Below are positions 26,771 to 34,695 of a stretch of 64,000 bases of DNA, piece after piece; position 1 is the stretch's first letter, and every line of letters starts with the position of its first letter. The notes beneath the pieces were generated by a model. That model worked only from the letters and a program-made list of their open reading frames with translations. It did no database searches and had not been told where the DNA came from. Source of the stretch: Streptosporangium carneum (GTDB lineage Bacteria > Actinomycetota > Actinomycetes > Streptosporangiales > Streptosporangiaceae); contig NZ_BSEV01000007.1 of assembly GCF_027922005.1 (NCBI RefSeq), positions 1 to 64,000 on the forward strand. The letters are read 5' to 3'. The translations under genes and the position numbers were made by a program.

Positions 26771-27649
26771 ATGTCCCACGTAGACCACTTTTCATATGGC
26801 TTGCTCACCCCTGTATTGGCCTATGTCGTTTCGGCCATCGGGTGCATGCTGGGCCTGTCGCTCACCGCCAAAGCGCGGGCGACGACGGGCTCGGCGCGCG
26901 TGCGCTGGCTGGTCGGCGGCGCCCTGTCCATTGGGGGCACCGGCATCTGGGTCATGCATTTCGTCGCCATGACGGGTTTCACCGTGGGCGGCAATCCGAT
27001 CCGCTATGACGTCCCCCTGACGATCGCCTCCATGGTGCTGGCGGTGGCGATCGTCGGCGCCGGCCTCTTCATGGTCTCCGCCAGGGGCGAGAAGATCGGC
27101 TGGCTTCTGCTCGGCGGGGTGATCACCGGCCTGGGCGTGGCGGGGATGCACTACCTCGGCCTGTTCGCGATGAACCTGTCGGCGAACATCTACTACGACG
27201 TGACACTGGTCGCGCTCTCCGTGGTGATCGCGATCGCCGCCGCGACCGTGGCGCTCTGGTTCAGCCTGCGCACCGGCGGCGCGCTCACCGCCGCCGGGGG
27301 CGCCCTGATCATGGCGATCGCGGTCAGCGGAATGCACTACGTCGGCATGTTCGCGATGGAGGTGCACCCCCGCATCTCCCTGACGCCCGTCGACGGCGCG
27401 CGGGGCGTCGACTTCATGCTGCCCGTCCTGGCCGTGGTCAGCCTGCTGACGCTCGGCCTGCTGCTGGCCGTCATCCTGGCGCCCTCCGAGCAGGAGATGC
27501 GCACGGACGCCGAGCTCCTGGCGCACCTGGAGAACCGCAGAAGCGGCCAGCCGGACGCGCCGACGACGCCGGGCAGGCCGGTCGTCTCGGCCTCGCCGCC
27601 CGCGGAGGCCCAGAGACGGCCCTCATTGTTCGACGCCAACGAGGGGTGA
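26771..27649 (+). CDS. MHYT-domain integral membrane protein
   Basis: 292-residue protein with about seven membrane helices and three MHYT-type motifs: WVMHFVAM, GMHYLGL and GMHYVGM. The His, Met and neighbouring residues are thought to bind copper or another metal and to sense gases such as oxygen, CO or NO. There is no attached GGDEF or EAL domain; the cytosolic tail is short and Pro-rich. It could be a sensor needing a partner. It is divergent from the MacS-like kinase and ends in a 16-bp inverted repeat. Confidence 0.85.
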   Translation: MSHVDHFSYGLLTPVLAYVVSAIGCMLGLSLTAKARATTGSARVRWLVGGALSIGGTGIWVMHFVAMTGFTVGGNPIRYDVPLTIASMVLAVAIVGAGLFMVSARGEKIGWLLLGGVITGLGVAGMHYLGLFAMNLSANIYYDVTLVALSVVIAIAAATVALWFSLRTGGALTAAGGALIMAIAVSGMHYVGMFAMEVHPRISLTPVDGARGVDFMLPVLAVVSLLTLGLLLAVILAPSEQEMRTDAELLAHLENRRSGQPDAPTTPGRPVVSASPPAEAQRRPSLFDANEG

Positions 27650-27700
27650 TGTACGGCTTGCGCCCGGGTGGGCCGCTTCTGCGAGGCGCAAGCCGTACAT
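27649..27700 (+). repeat. 16-bp perfect inverted repeat at the MHYT gene stop
   Basis: ATGTACGGCTTGCGCC (27649-27664) is perfectly complementary to GGCGCAAGCCGTACAT (27685-27700) over a 20-nt loop. It begins on the last base of the stop codon. No U-tract follows, so it is either a U-less terminator or an RNA-stabilising 3' hairpin. Confidence 0.6.
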
Positions 27701-27781
27701 GGAGGGGCTGACGGACCGCTCCCGATCCGTGACTTCACGTTAGGGCCGCGCGGTTGCAGAACGTTTGCAAGACGATGGGAG

Positions 27782-27814
27782 CCGCACCGGAGGAGGCCTC
27801 CCGGTGCGGGCCTT
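27782..27814 (+). terminator. Hairpin terminator after the MHYT gene
   Basis: CCGCACCGG (27782-27790) pairs with CCGGTGCGG (27801-27809), followed by GCCTTT. The short T-run on the plus strand fits termination of the MHYT transcript. Confidence 0.55.
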
Positions 27815-27860
27815 TCGCACTCGCCGCCCGGAACCGGCGACCGGCCCAGGTCTTTTCGAC

Positions 27861-27898
27861 GCCGCGCCCGGCTCCGAGGACACCGGGCCGGGCGCGGC
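27861..27898 (-). terminator. Hairpin downstream of phosphofructokinase gene
   Basis: GCCGCGCCCGGC (27861-27872) and GCCGGGCGCGGC (27887-27898) form a perfect 12-bp stem 7 nt beyond the pfkA stop codon. There is no U-tract on the minus strand, so this is a probable high-GC terminator. Confidence 0.5.
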
Positions 27899-27904
27899 GG
27901 GGCG

Positions 27905-28930
27905 TCACCCGAAGAAGACCTCGGCCTCCTCGTAGCGGCTGACCGGCACGGTCTTCAGCTCCTTGGTCGCCTCGTCGAGGCCGACCGTGACCACGTCGGT
28001 GCCCTGCAGCGCGACCATGGTGCCGTAGCGGCCCTCGTGCACCGCGTCGATGGCGTGCAGGCCGAAACGGGTGGCGAGCACCCGGTCGAAGGCCGTGGGC
28101 GTGCCGCCGCGCTGGATGTGGCCGAGAACGGTGGTGCGCGCCTCCTTGCCGGTCCGCTTCTCGATCTCCTTCGCGAGCATCTCGCCGATGCCGCCGAGGC
28201 GGACGTGCCCGAAGGAGTCGAGCTCGCCCGCCTGCAGGGCCATCTGGCCCTCGATCGGGTGCGCGCCCTCGGCCACCACGATGATCGGCGCGTAGCGGGT
28301 CTTGAACCGGGACTCCACATAGGCGCAGACCCGGTCGATGTCGAAGGGCTTCTCCGGGATGAGGATGACGTTGGCGCCGCCCGCCATGCCCGCGTGCAGG
28401 GCGATCCAGCCCGCGTGACGCCCCATGACCTCGCAGATCAGGGCCCGGTGGTGGGACTCGGCGGTGGTGTGGAGCCGGTCGATCGCCTCGGTCGCGATGT
28501 TGACCGCGGTGTCGAAGCCGAAGGTGTAGTCGGTGGCGTTGAGGTCGTTGTCGATCGTCTTCGGCACGCCGACGACGTTGACGTCCTTGTCGAAGAGCTG
28601 CTTGGCGACGCCGAGGGTGTCCTCGCCGCCGATGGCGATCAACGCGTCGACCCCGGCGGAGGCCAGGTTGTCCTTGATCTTCTCAACGCCGCCGTCGATC
28701 TTTATCGGATTGGTCCGCGAGGAGCCGAGGATCGTGCCGCCCCTCGGCAGGATGCCTCGCACCGCCTGGACGTCCAGTGGCATGGTGTCGCCTTCGAGCG
28801 GTCCGCGCCAGCCGTCGCGGAAACCGACGAACTCATGGCCGTAGACACTCACGCCCTTGCGTACGACGGCGCGGATAACGGCGTTCAGGCCGGGGCAGTC
28901 GCCGCCCCCGGTTAGCACTCCAATACGCAT
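27905..28930 (-). CDS. pfkA: 6-phosphofructokinase, probably pyrophosphate-dependent
   Basis: 341-residue cytosolic glycolytic enzyme phosphorylating fructose 6-phosphate. Motifs are GGGDCPGLNAVIRA, PRGGTILGSSR, GGEDTLGVAK, PKTIDNDL, VMGRHAGWIA and GHIQRGGTPTAFDR. In standard numbering residue 104 is Asp (within GGEDT) and residue 124 is Lys (within PKTIDND). Asp104 with Lys124 is the combination described for pyrophosphate-using enzymes such as that of Amycolatopsis methanolica, whereas ATP-using enzymes keep Gly104. The donor is inferred, not proven. GGAGG lies 5 nt before the ATG. Confidence 0.9.
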   Translation of the reverse strand: MRIGVLTGGGDCPGLNAVIRAVVRKGVSVYGHEFVGFRDGWRGPLEGDTMPLDVQAVRGILPRGGTILGSSRTNPIKIDGGVEKIKDNLASAGVDALIAIGGEDTLGVAKQLFDKDVNVVGVPKTIDNDLNATDYTFGFDTAVNIATEAIDRLHTTAESHHRALICEVMGRHAGWIALHAGMAGGANVILIPEKPFDIDRVCAYVESRFKTRYAPIIVVAEGAHPIEGQMALQAGELDSFGHVRLGGIGEMLAKEIEKRTGKEARTTVLGHIQRGGTPTAFDRVLATRFGLHAIDAVHEGRYGTMVALQGTDVVTVGLDEATKELKTVPVSRYEEAEVFFG

Positions 28931-29042
28931 GGCATCCTCCGGTGGTGGTTCCGAGGCGAGACGGCCAGACTAAATGGGGTGACACGGCCGGCGAGGGATT
29001 TCGGACGCCGACGCAACGCATTCTGCCCTCAGACAAGGCCAA

Positions 29043-29054
29043 TGGTCTAGACCA
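29043..29054. promoter_or_regulatory. DasR-like dre palindrome before the glycerol kinase gene
   Basis: TGGTCTAGACCA is a perfect 12-bp palindrome identical to the core of the dre element bound by the GntR-family regulator DasR, which senses phosphorylated amino sugars in streptomycetes. It lies 19 nt before the ATG of the FGGY kinase gene, overlapping the likely leader. Repression here would link the kinase to N-acetylglucosamine or chitin status. Confidence 0.65.
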
Positions 29055-29073
29055 AAATGGAGGAGTCTCTCAT

Positions 29074-30543
29074 ATGTCGGTTCTCGCCATCGACGCCGGG
29101 ACGACCGGGGTCACCGCGCTGATCGTGACCGAGGACGGCCGGATCGACTCCAGGGGTTACCGGGAGTTCGCCCAGTACTTTCCCGAACCGGGCTGGGTCG
29201 AACATGTTCCCGAGGAAATCTGGCAGGCCACGCTCGCGGCCTGCCGCACCGCGCTGGACGGCGCGAGCGCCGTCCCCTCCTGCGTGGGGATCACCAACCA
29301 GCGCGAGACCGCCGTCCTGTGGGACTCCGCGACCCTCGCCGCGCCCCGCCCCGCGATCGTCTGGCAGGACCGCCGCTCCGCGGGCGTCTGCGCCAGGCTG
29401 CGCGAGGCCGGGCACGAGCCGAGGGTGGCGGCGCTGACCGGGCTGAGGCTGGACCCGTACTTCACCGCCACCAAACTCGCCTGGCTCGCCGAACACGACC
29501 GGCGCTCCTGGTCCGCCGTGACCTCGGGCGAGGCCGTCGTGGGCACCGTGGACTCCTACCTGGTCGCGCGGCTGACCGGCGGCGCGCGCCACGTGACCGA
29601 CGCCTCGAACGCCTCCCGCACGCTGCTGTACGACCTGGAGGCGGGGAGGTGGTCGGCGGAGCTGTGCGAGCTCTTCGGGGTGCCGGAGGCGGCGCTGCCG
29701 GAGATCGTGCCCAACCACGGCGAGACGGGCAGGACGGACCCCGCCGCCTTCCTCGGCCTCGACCTGCCGATCAGCGGCATGGCGGGCGACCAGCAGGCCG
29801 CCCTTTTCGGTCAGGCGTGCCTGTCCCCCGGCGACGTCAAGTGCACCTACGGCACGGGCTCCTTCGTCCTGATCAACACCGGTTCCGAGCCGGTCAGGTC
29901 GGAGGCCGGGCTGCTGACCACCGTGGCCTGGCAGACCCCCTCAGGGGAGATCACCTACGCCCTGGAGGGCTCGATCTTCGTCACCGGCGCCGCGGTGCAG
30001 TGGCTCCGCGACGGGCTGGGCCTGATCCACACCGCGCCGGAGTCGGAGGCGCTGGCGCGCACGGTCCCCGACAGCGGCGGCGTGGTCTTCGTGCCCGCCC
30101 TGACCGGCCTCGGCGCGCCGCACTGGGACCCGGACGCCCGCGGCACGATCGTCGGCATCACCCGGGGCACCACCCGCGCCCACCTGGTCAGGGCGACGCT
30201 GGAGGCGATCGCGTTCGAGGTGCGCGACGTCGTCGAGGTCATGACCGGCGACGCGGGCCTGCGGGTGCCCGTGCTGAAGGCCGACGGCGGGGCCAGCGGC
30301 AACGACCTGCTCATGCAGCTGCAGGCCGACCAGCTCGGCGTTCCGGTCGAACGGCCCGCGATCCAGGAGACCACCGCCCTGGGGGCGGCCTTCCTCGCCG
30401 GGCTCGGCGCCGGCGTGTGGTCCTCCGCCGACGAACTGCGCAAGACCTGGAACCTGGACCGGCGCTTCGAGCCCGGCGAGCAGGACGGCGAGGCCTACGC
30501 CCGCTGGCTCAGGGCCGTCGACCGCTCCCGCTCCTGGGCGTAG
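29074..30543 (+). CDS. glpK: Glycerol kinase (FGGY family)
   Basis: 489-residue sugar/polyol kinase. N-terminal domain begins VLAIDAGTTGVTALIV. NQRETAVLWD, AIVWQDRRSA, VGTVDSYLVARLTGG and SGMAGDQQAALFGQ follow, then KCTYGTGSFVLINTG, PALTGLGAPHWDPDARG and KADGGASGNDLLMQLQAD. The pattern matches glycerol kinase, but several FGGY relatives look alike. Start is ATG at 29074 with GGAGGAG 8 nt upstream. There is no glycerol facilitator or glycerol-phosphate dehydrogenase beside it, and the upstream dre-like palindrome hints at amino-sugar control. Confidence 0.83.
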   Translation: MSVLAIDAGTTGVTALIVTEDGRIDSRGYREFAQYFPEPGWVEHVPEEIWQATLAACRTALDGASAVPSCVGITNQRETAVLWDSATLAAPRPAIVWQDRRSAGVCARLREAGHEPRVAALTGLRLDPYFTATKLAWLAEHDRRSWSAVTSGEAVVGTVDSYLVARLTGGARHVTDASNASRTLLYDLEAGRWSAELCELFGVPEAALPEIVPNHGETGRTDPAAFLGLDLPISGMAGDQQAALFGQACLSPGDVKCTYGTGSFVLINTGSEPVRSEAGLLTTVAWQTPSGEITYALEGSIFVTGAAVQWLRDGLGLIHTAPESEALARTVPDSGGVVFVPALTGLGAPHWDPDARGTIVGITRGTTRAHLVRATLEAIAFEVRDVVEVMTGDAGLRVPVLKADGGASGNDLLMQLQADQLGVPVERPAIQETTALGAAFLAGLGAGVWSSADELRKTWNLDRRFEPGEQDGEAYARWLRAVDRSRSWA

Positions 30544-30663
30544 CCCCGCCGGACGCCCCGGCACGGCCCCGCCGGACACTCCCGGGCTGGGCCCGGTCAG
30601 ACGCCCCCGGGGCCGGGCCGTCCGATCGCGAACCCCTCCGGACGACGTGGAGCCGCCCCGGGG

Positions 30664-32373
30664 TCATCGCCACCGTCCGCGGGCGGCGTGGCCGCGGTGG
30701 TGTCGCGCCTGACGGCTCCAGGCGTGCTTTCCCTTGCGCTTGCGGAGGTGTTCGGCCTCGCGGTGCCGGGGGCGGCGGTCGGGGGTGACGCGGGGCGGAC
30801 CGCCCAGGCCGAGGGCGTTGAGGTTGTCCCTGGCCGGATGTCTCAGCCCGGCGGGCCCCTCGGCGAAGGCCCGCAGGACGTTCGTCGTGGCCGCGCGGAC
30901 GAAGAGCGCCGTCCGGTCGGTGACACCGTGGCCGCAGCGTGAGCCGCGCATCGCGCAGACCCAGCGCATCGTGCCCGTGCTGAACACGCCCGCGCCGCTC
31001 GGCGCGGTGTAGTAGGCGCTGTGCGCGATGGTCGGCCTGCCGCTGCAGTCGACCGGGGAGATCGACAGGATCTCCATCGGCCGTGGCACGCCGGGGAGGA
31101 CCTCGTCGGTCTCCACGCCCGCCAGACCGGGGAAGGTCGTGCCCTGCCGGACGCCGGTGCCCTCGAAGATCCAGCTGTCCGGGCTGTGGACCACGTAGAC
31201 GGCCTCGGCGGGGAAGCAGTTGTACATCGGGCCGGTCAGCGAGCTCTCCGGCTCGGTCACGCGCCACCGGTCGGTGCTCGGGTCCAGCCTGCCGTCCTTG
31301 TTGCAGACGACGAGGCGGTCGGGGCCCATCGGCGTCGCGGCGAAACGGATCCGCCAGTAGACGGCGTTGGCGCCGAGGAAGGCGAGGTTGACGCCCTGGT
31401 CGCGGGCGGCCTCGACGTTGCGGCGCATGCGCGTCGACCAGTACTCGTCGTGCCCCAGCGAGACCAGCCCCCTCGCGCCGTCGAGGATGCGCGGATCCCT
31501 TTCGAGCTCCAGGTTCGTGATGTACGCCAGCGGAACGCCGCTGTGCTCCGCGACCTCGACCGCGTCGCGTTCCAGGTCCAGGAAGAGCCTGGCTCCCGAG
31601 GTGTCGTAAGGGCGGTCGAAGCTGACCGCCCTCGACCTGTCCTCGAAGCCTCCGGGCCCCTGGTAGAGGCTGCGACCGCCCCAGAGGTTGTAGGCCTGCC
31701 AGGTGGTGACCGCGTTGACGATGACCAGACGTCCCCGGGTCGAGGCCGACCTGACGGTGATCGGGACGAAACGCCGCGCTCCGGTGTCGGCATCGAGACG
31801 GATCAGGTAGGAGCCCTCGGGCCAGCCGGTGGTGTCCACGGCCGGTCCCTGCTTCCAGTGGGCGGCGGTGACGGTCCGGGTGGCTCCGATCACCTTGGGC
31901 GGCTCCTGCTTCGTGCCGGGCAGCTCCTTCGCCTCCCAGACCTTGCGGGCGCCCGCTCCGCCGTACCAGCCGACTCTGAAGGCCCTGACGGCGTACCGCT
32001 CCGCCGTGGTCGAGACGTACAGGTGGAACGCCTCTCCCGGCAGCACGCTCACCCGGTCGGCGAAGCCCTCGATCTCGTGCTCGCCGCCCTGGTGGTTCGC
32101 CCGCCAGAGCGGGTCGCCCTGCCTGGCGTTCTCGGCGGCCGTGGAGCCGTCCCCGCCTGCGGGGGGCGCGGACGTCTCAGGGGCCGAGGAGAGCGTGGGC
32201 GAGGGCAACCCGGTGGGAGAGGGCAGCACCGCGGTCAGGTCTGGGACCCCGCCGGCGACGCCGCCCGTGACGGTGCCCCTGACGGTGGCGGTGACGGTGG
32301 CGCACCCGGCGATCGCCATGGTCAGCGCCAGCGTGATCGCCAGATGAGTGGACGCTCGGAACATGGAGATCAT
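30664..32373 (-). CDS. Secreted lipoprotein with N,N-dimethylformamidase beta-subunit-like domain
   Basis: 569-residue exported protein. The N-terminus has a lipoprotein signal with lipobox-like AIAGC. A Thr/Pro-rich linker follows to about residue 85. The rest resembles the large subunit of dimethylformamidase: FRVGWYGGAGARKVWE, WPEGSYLIRLDA, VNAVTTWQAYNLWGG, SFDRPYD, LVSLGHDEYWSTRMRRNVEA and FLGANAVYWRIRF. No small subunit is nearby and the substrate is unknown; many actinobacterial paralogues exist with no assigned function. The tail is very Arg/His-rich. Confidence 0.78.
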   Translation of the reverse strand: MISMFRASTHLAITLALTMAIAGCATVTATVRGTVTGGVAGGVPDLTAVLPSPTGLPSPTLSSAPETSAPPAGGDGSTAAENARQGDPLWRANHQGGEHEIEGFADRVSVLPGEAFHLYVSTTAERYAVRAFRVGWYGGAGARKVWEAKELPGTKQEPPKVIGATRTVTAAHWKQGPAVDTTGWPEGSYLIRLDADTGARRFVPITVRSASTRGRLVIVNAVTTWQAYNLWGGRSLYQGPGGFEDRSRAVSFDRPYDTSGARLFLDLERDAVEVAEHSGVPLAYITNLELERDPRILDGARGLVSLGHDEYWSTRMRRNVEAARDQGVNLAFLGANAVYWRIRFAATPMGPDRLVVCNKDGRLDPSTDRWRVTEPESSLTGPMYNCFPAEAVYVVHSPDSWIFEGTGVRQGTTFPGLAGVETDEVLPGVPRPMEILSISPVDCSGRPTIAHSAYYTAPSGAGVFSTGTMRWVCAMRGSRCGHGVTDRTALFVRAATTNVLRAFAEGPAGLRHPARDNLNALGLGGPPRVTPDRRPRHREAEHLRKRKGKHAWSRQARHHRGHAARGRWR

Positions 32374-32422
32374 CCTGTCCGCGCCCGAGGCCCCGCACCC
32401 GCGACTTGGCGGGTTCTTGGTC

Positions 32423-33382
32423 TCAGGGCAACGGCAGCACGCACGTGGGAGTGCCGGTCGCGAACACCGTGGGGTCCGGCTGCGGGATCCCGTCCTTCAG
32501 GGTCAGCACGGCGATGCCGTCGGAACGCTGGTTGGCCACGTACAGGCGGTCGCCGGCGATCGCGAAGTGTCTCGGCCAGGCCCCGCCGCAGGCGACCTCG
32601 GCGACCGGGGCGAGGGTGCGGAGGGAGAACACGGAGATGGTGTCGGGGCCTCGGTTGGCGACGTAGACGAACCCGCCGGACACCTCGATGTGCGAGGGGT
32701 GGTTCCTGTCCTCGGCGGCGCTGGCCGCGACGGATCCGATCTCGTTCCAGCCGTCGTCGTAGACGCGGACCGTGCCGTCCAGCTCTCCCGCCACGTACCA
32801 GTGCTCCCCGGAGCGGGCCATGTGCCTGGGGCCCATGCCGGACGCCAGCCGTACCGGGCCTTCGGGGTGCGGCGACGCCCCGCTGCCGGCGGGCCCGCCC
32901 TCGACCAGGTAGCGACGGACCTCGTCCGCCCCCAGGTCGGTCACGTACAGCACGCCGTCCTGGCCGAAAACGGCCTGGTGGGCGTGGGCGCCCTCGCGGT
33001 AGGGGAAGGTCCACACGTCGGTCAGGAGGCCGGATTCGTCGATCCGGTGCACGCTCACCGTGCCGTCGCCGTAGTTGGTGACCGCGAGCAGCGTGCCCGA
33101 GGGGTCGACGGCCAGATGGCAGGGGGCCGACCCGCCGCTCGGGCGCTGGGCGAGGGGGGCGGGGGCGCCGTCGCCCACGGCGAAGACGCCGACCGTGCCG
33201 CGCTCGCTCTCCCCCACGGCGTACAGGATCGGGAGCCGGGGGTGGAGGGCGAGGAAGGAGGGCCCGGAGGCCGGCGTGACGCCGAGCCGCGTGAGGCCCT
33301 CCAGCTCGACCGCGGTGATCCCCGTGCCGGACCCCCCGGTGTCCGGGGTGTATCCGCCGATGTACGCGACCTCAGCCATCAT
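32423..33382 (-). CDS. Lactonase-family seven-bladed beta-propeller protein
   Basis: About 319 residues of the YbhE/Pgl-like lactonase family. Typical repeats are VAYIGGYTPD, FLALHPRLPILYAVGE, CHLAVDPSGTLLAVTNYGDG, HAHQAVFGQDGVLYVTDLG, GPRHMARSG, HPSHIEVSGGFVYVANRG and PRHFAIAGDRLYVANQ. Members may hydrolyse 6-phosphogluconolactone or other lactones. ATG at 33382 or 33379 follows GGGAG; the longer upstream frame is not needed. It is divergent from the MarR-GNAT gene and shares its promoter region. Confidence 0.82.
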   Translation of the reverse strand: MMAEVAYIGGYTPDTGGSGTGITAVELEGLTRLGVTPASGPSFLALHPRLPILYAVGESERGTVGVFAVGDGAPAPLAQRPSGGSAPCHLAVDPSGTLLAVTNYGDGTVSVHRIDESGLLTDVWTFPYREGAHAHQAVFGQDGVLYVTDLGADEVRRYLVEGGPAGSGASPHPEGPVRLASGMGPRHMARSGEHWYVAGELDGTVRVYDDGWNEIGSVAASAAEDRNHPSHIEVSGGFVYVANRGPDTISVFSLRTLAPVAEVACGGAWPRHFAIAGDRLYVANQRSDGIAVLTLKDGIPQPDPTVFATGTPTCVLPLP

Positions 33383-33566
33383 GCTCCCGTCACTGGATCG
33401 GGCGGCCCGCGCCACCCGGAAATCTTCATCCGTTCTCAGCCAGTCTGCGAACTTAGCGTAGTTTCTCGCTCGCTGGACACCCGTTCTTCGCGCGAACGCG
33501 GCACCCGTCGCGCGTCCGCCGCCGGGAGCGGTTCCCCGGCGGGCCGCACGGGACGTTTCATTGACC

Positions 33567-33588
33567 CGATCAACGAAAAAGTTGATCG
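33567..33588. promoter_or_regulatory. Inverted repeat, probable MarR autoregulatory operator
   Basis: CGATCAAC (33567-33574) and GTTGATCG (33581-33588) form a perfect 8-bp inverted repeat with a 6-bp spacer. It ends 8 bp before the MarR-GNAT start codon. Position and shape fit autoregulation, possibly with control of the divergent lactonase gene. Confidence 0.55.
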
Positions 33589-33596
33589 TGTCAGCC

Positions 33597-34496
33597 ATGG
33601 AGAACCTTGTCGCACAGGTCCGCGCGTTCAACCACTTCTACCGGGAAGTCCTCGGCGCGCTCTACCGGGACATCGTGAACACCCCCTTCTCCCTGGCCGA
33701 GGTGAAGGTGCTGTTCGAGCTCCATCTGCGCGACCGCATGGAGACCGGCGAGCTGCGGCGGCTGCTGGAGCTGGACTCCGGATATCTCAGCCGGATGCTC
33801 GGACGGTTCGAGGCCGACGGGCTGATCGCGCGCGAACGGTCGGCCACGGACGCGCGGCGGCAGATCGTCGAACTGAGCGAGGCGGGCAGGATCGCGTTCG
33901 CCGCCGTCGACGAGCGCTCGGCCTCGCGGGTACGGGACCTGCTGGAGGGGGTGACGGAGGAGGACGGGCGACGCCTCGTCGCGAGCATGGCGACGATCAG
34001 GGAGGTCCTCTCCCGGAACAGGAGCGCCGCGCCGTACGTCATCCGGCCGCCGCGCCCGGGGGACCTGGGATGGGTGGTGCACCGGCACGGGGTGCTCTAC
34101 AGCCAGGAGTACGGCTGGGGCCAGGACTTCGAGGCCATGGTCGCCAGGATCGTGGCCGACTACGCGGACGACCACGACCCGCTGCGCGAGGCCGGGTGGA
34201 TCGCGGAGGTCGACGGCGCGCAGGCGGGCTGCGTCTTCTGCGTCCGCAGGGACGACGAGACGGCCCAGCTCAGGATGTTGCTGGTCGAGCCCTCCGCCAG
34301 GGGGATGGGAATCGGCGGGCGGCTCGTCGAGGAGTGCCTGCGCTTCGCCGCTGCCGCGGGCTACCGGCGGATGGTGCTGTGGACCAGGGACGTGCTGACC
34401 GACGCCCGGCGGATCTACCGGGCCGCGGGTTTCGAGCGGATCGAGGAGCGGATGGAGGGCGGGGTCGTGGAGGAGACCTGGGCCAGGAACCTGTGA
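33597..34496 (+). CDS. MarR-type regulator fused to a GNAT acetyltransferase
   Basis: 299-residue fusion. Residues 1-140 form a MarR winged helix (SLAEVKVLFELHLRDRMETG, LELDSGYLSRMLGRFEADGL, RSATDARRQIVELSEAG). Residues 148-299 form a GNAT domain with LRMLLVEPSARGMGIGGRLV (acetyl-CoA site) and ARRIYRAAGFERIEER. This architecture is widespread in bacteria. The acetyl acceptor is unknown; it could be a small molecule sensed by the same protein. ATG at 33597 is chosen to begin the MarR fold. The upstream inverted repeat suggests autoregulation. Confidence 0.88.
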   Translation: MENLVAQVRAFNHFYREVLGALYRDIVNTPFSLAEVKVLFELHLRDRMETGELRRLLELDSGYLSRMLGRFEADGLIARERSATDARRQIVELSEAGRIAFAAVDERSASRVRDLLEGVTEEDGRRLVASMATIREVLSRNRSAAPYVIRPPRPGDLGWVVHRHGVLYSQEYGWGQDFEAMVARIVADYADDHDPLREAGWIAEVDGAQAGCVFCVRRDDETAQLRMLLVEPSARGMGIGGRLVEECLRFAAAAGYRRMVLWTRDVLTDARRIYRAAGFERIEERMEGGVVEETWARNL

Positions 34497-34643
34497 GAGC
34501 CGGGCCCCGGGATCCCTGAAGGCCGGGAGCCGGGGACGGCGAGGCTCGTGAGGGGCGGGTCCGCCCGCCGAGGGCACGGAAATCCGGCCACCGGACCGGG
34601 GCCGCGTCGTGGCCTCGCCCACCCCGCCTTAATTCCTGCTTTG

Positions 34644-34671
34644 TAGATAGGTATTATCTGGTTAATATCTA
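34644..34671. promoter_or_regulatory. AT-rich nested inverted repeat upstream of ssuD
   Basis: TAGATA (34644-34649) is complementary to TATCTA (34666-34671), and AGATA (34645-34649) also pairs with TATCT (34655-34659). The 35-bp AT-rich island stands out in this GC-rich DNA and lies 25 bp before the ssuD start, so it should hold the promoter and possibly a sulfur-responsive operator. Confidence 0.4.
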
Positions 34672-34695
34672 GAGCACCCCCACCTGCATGAGGCG

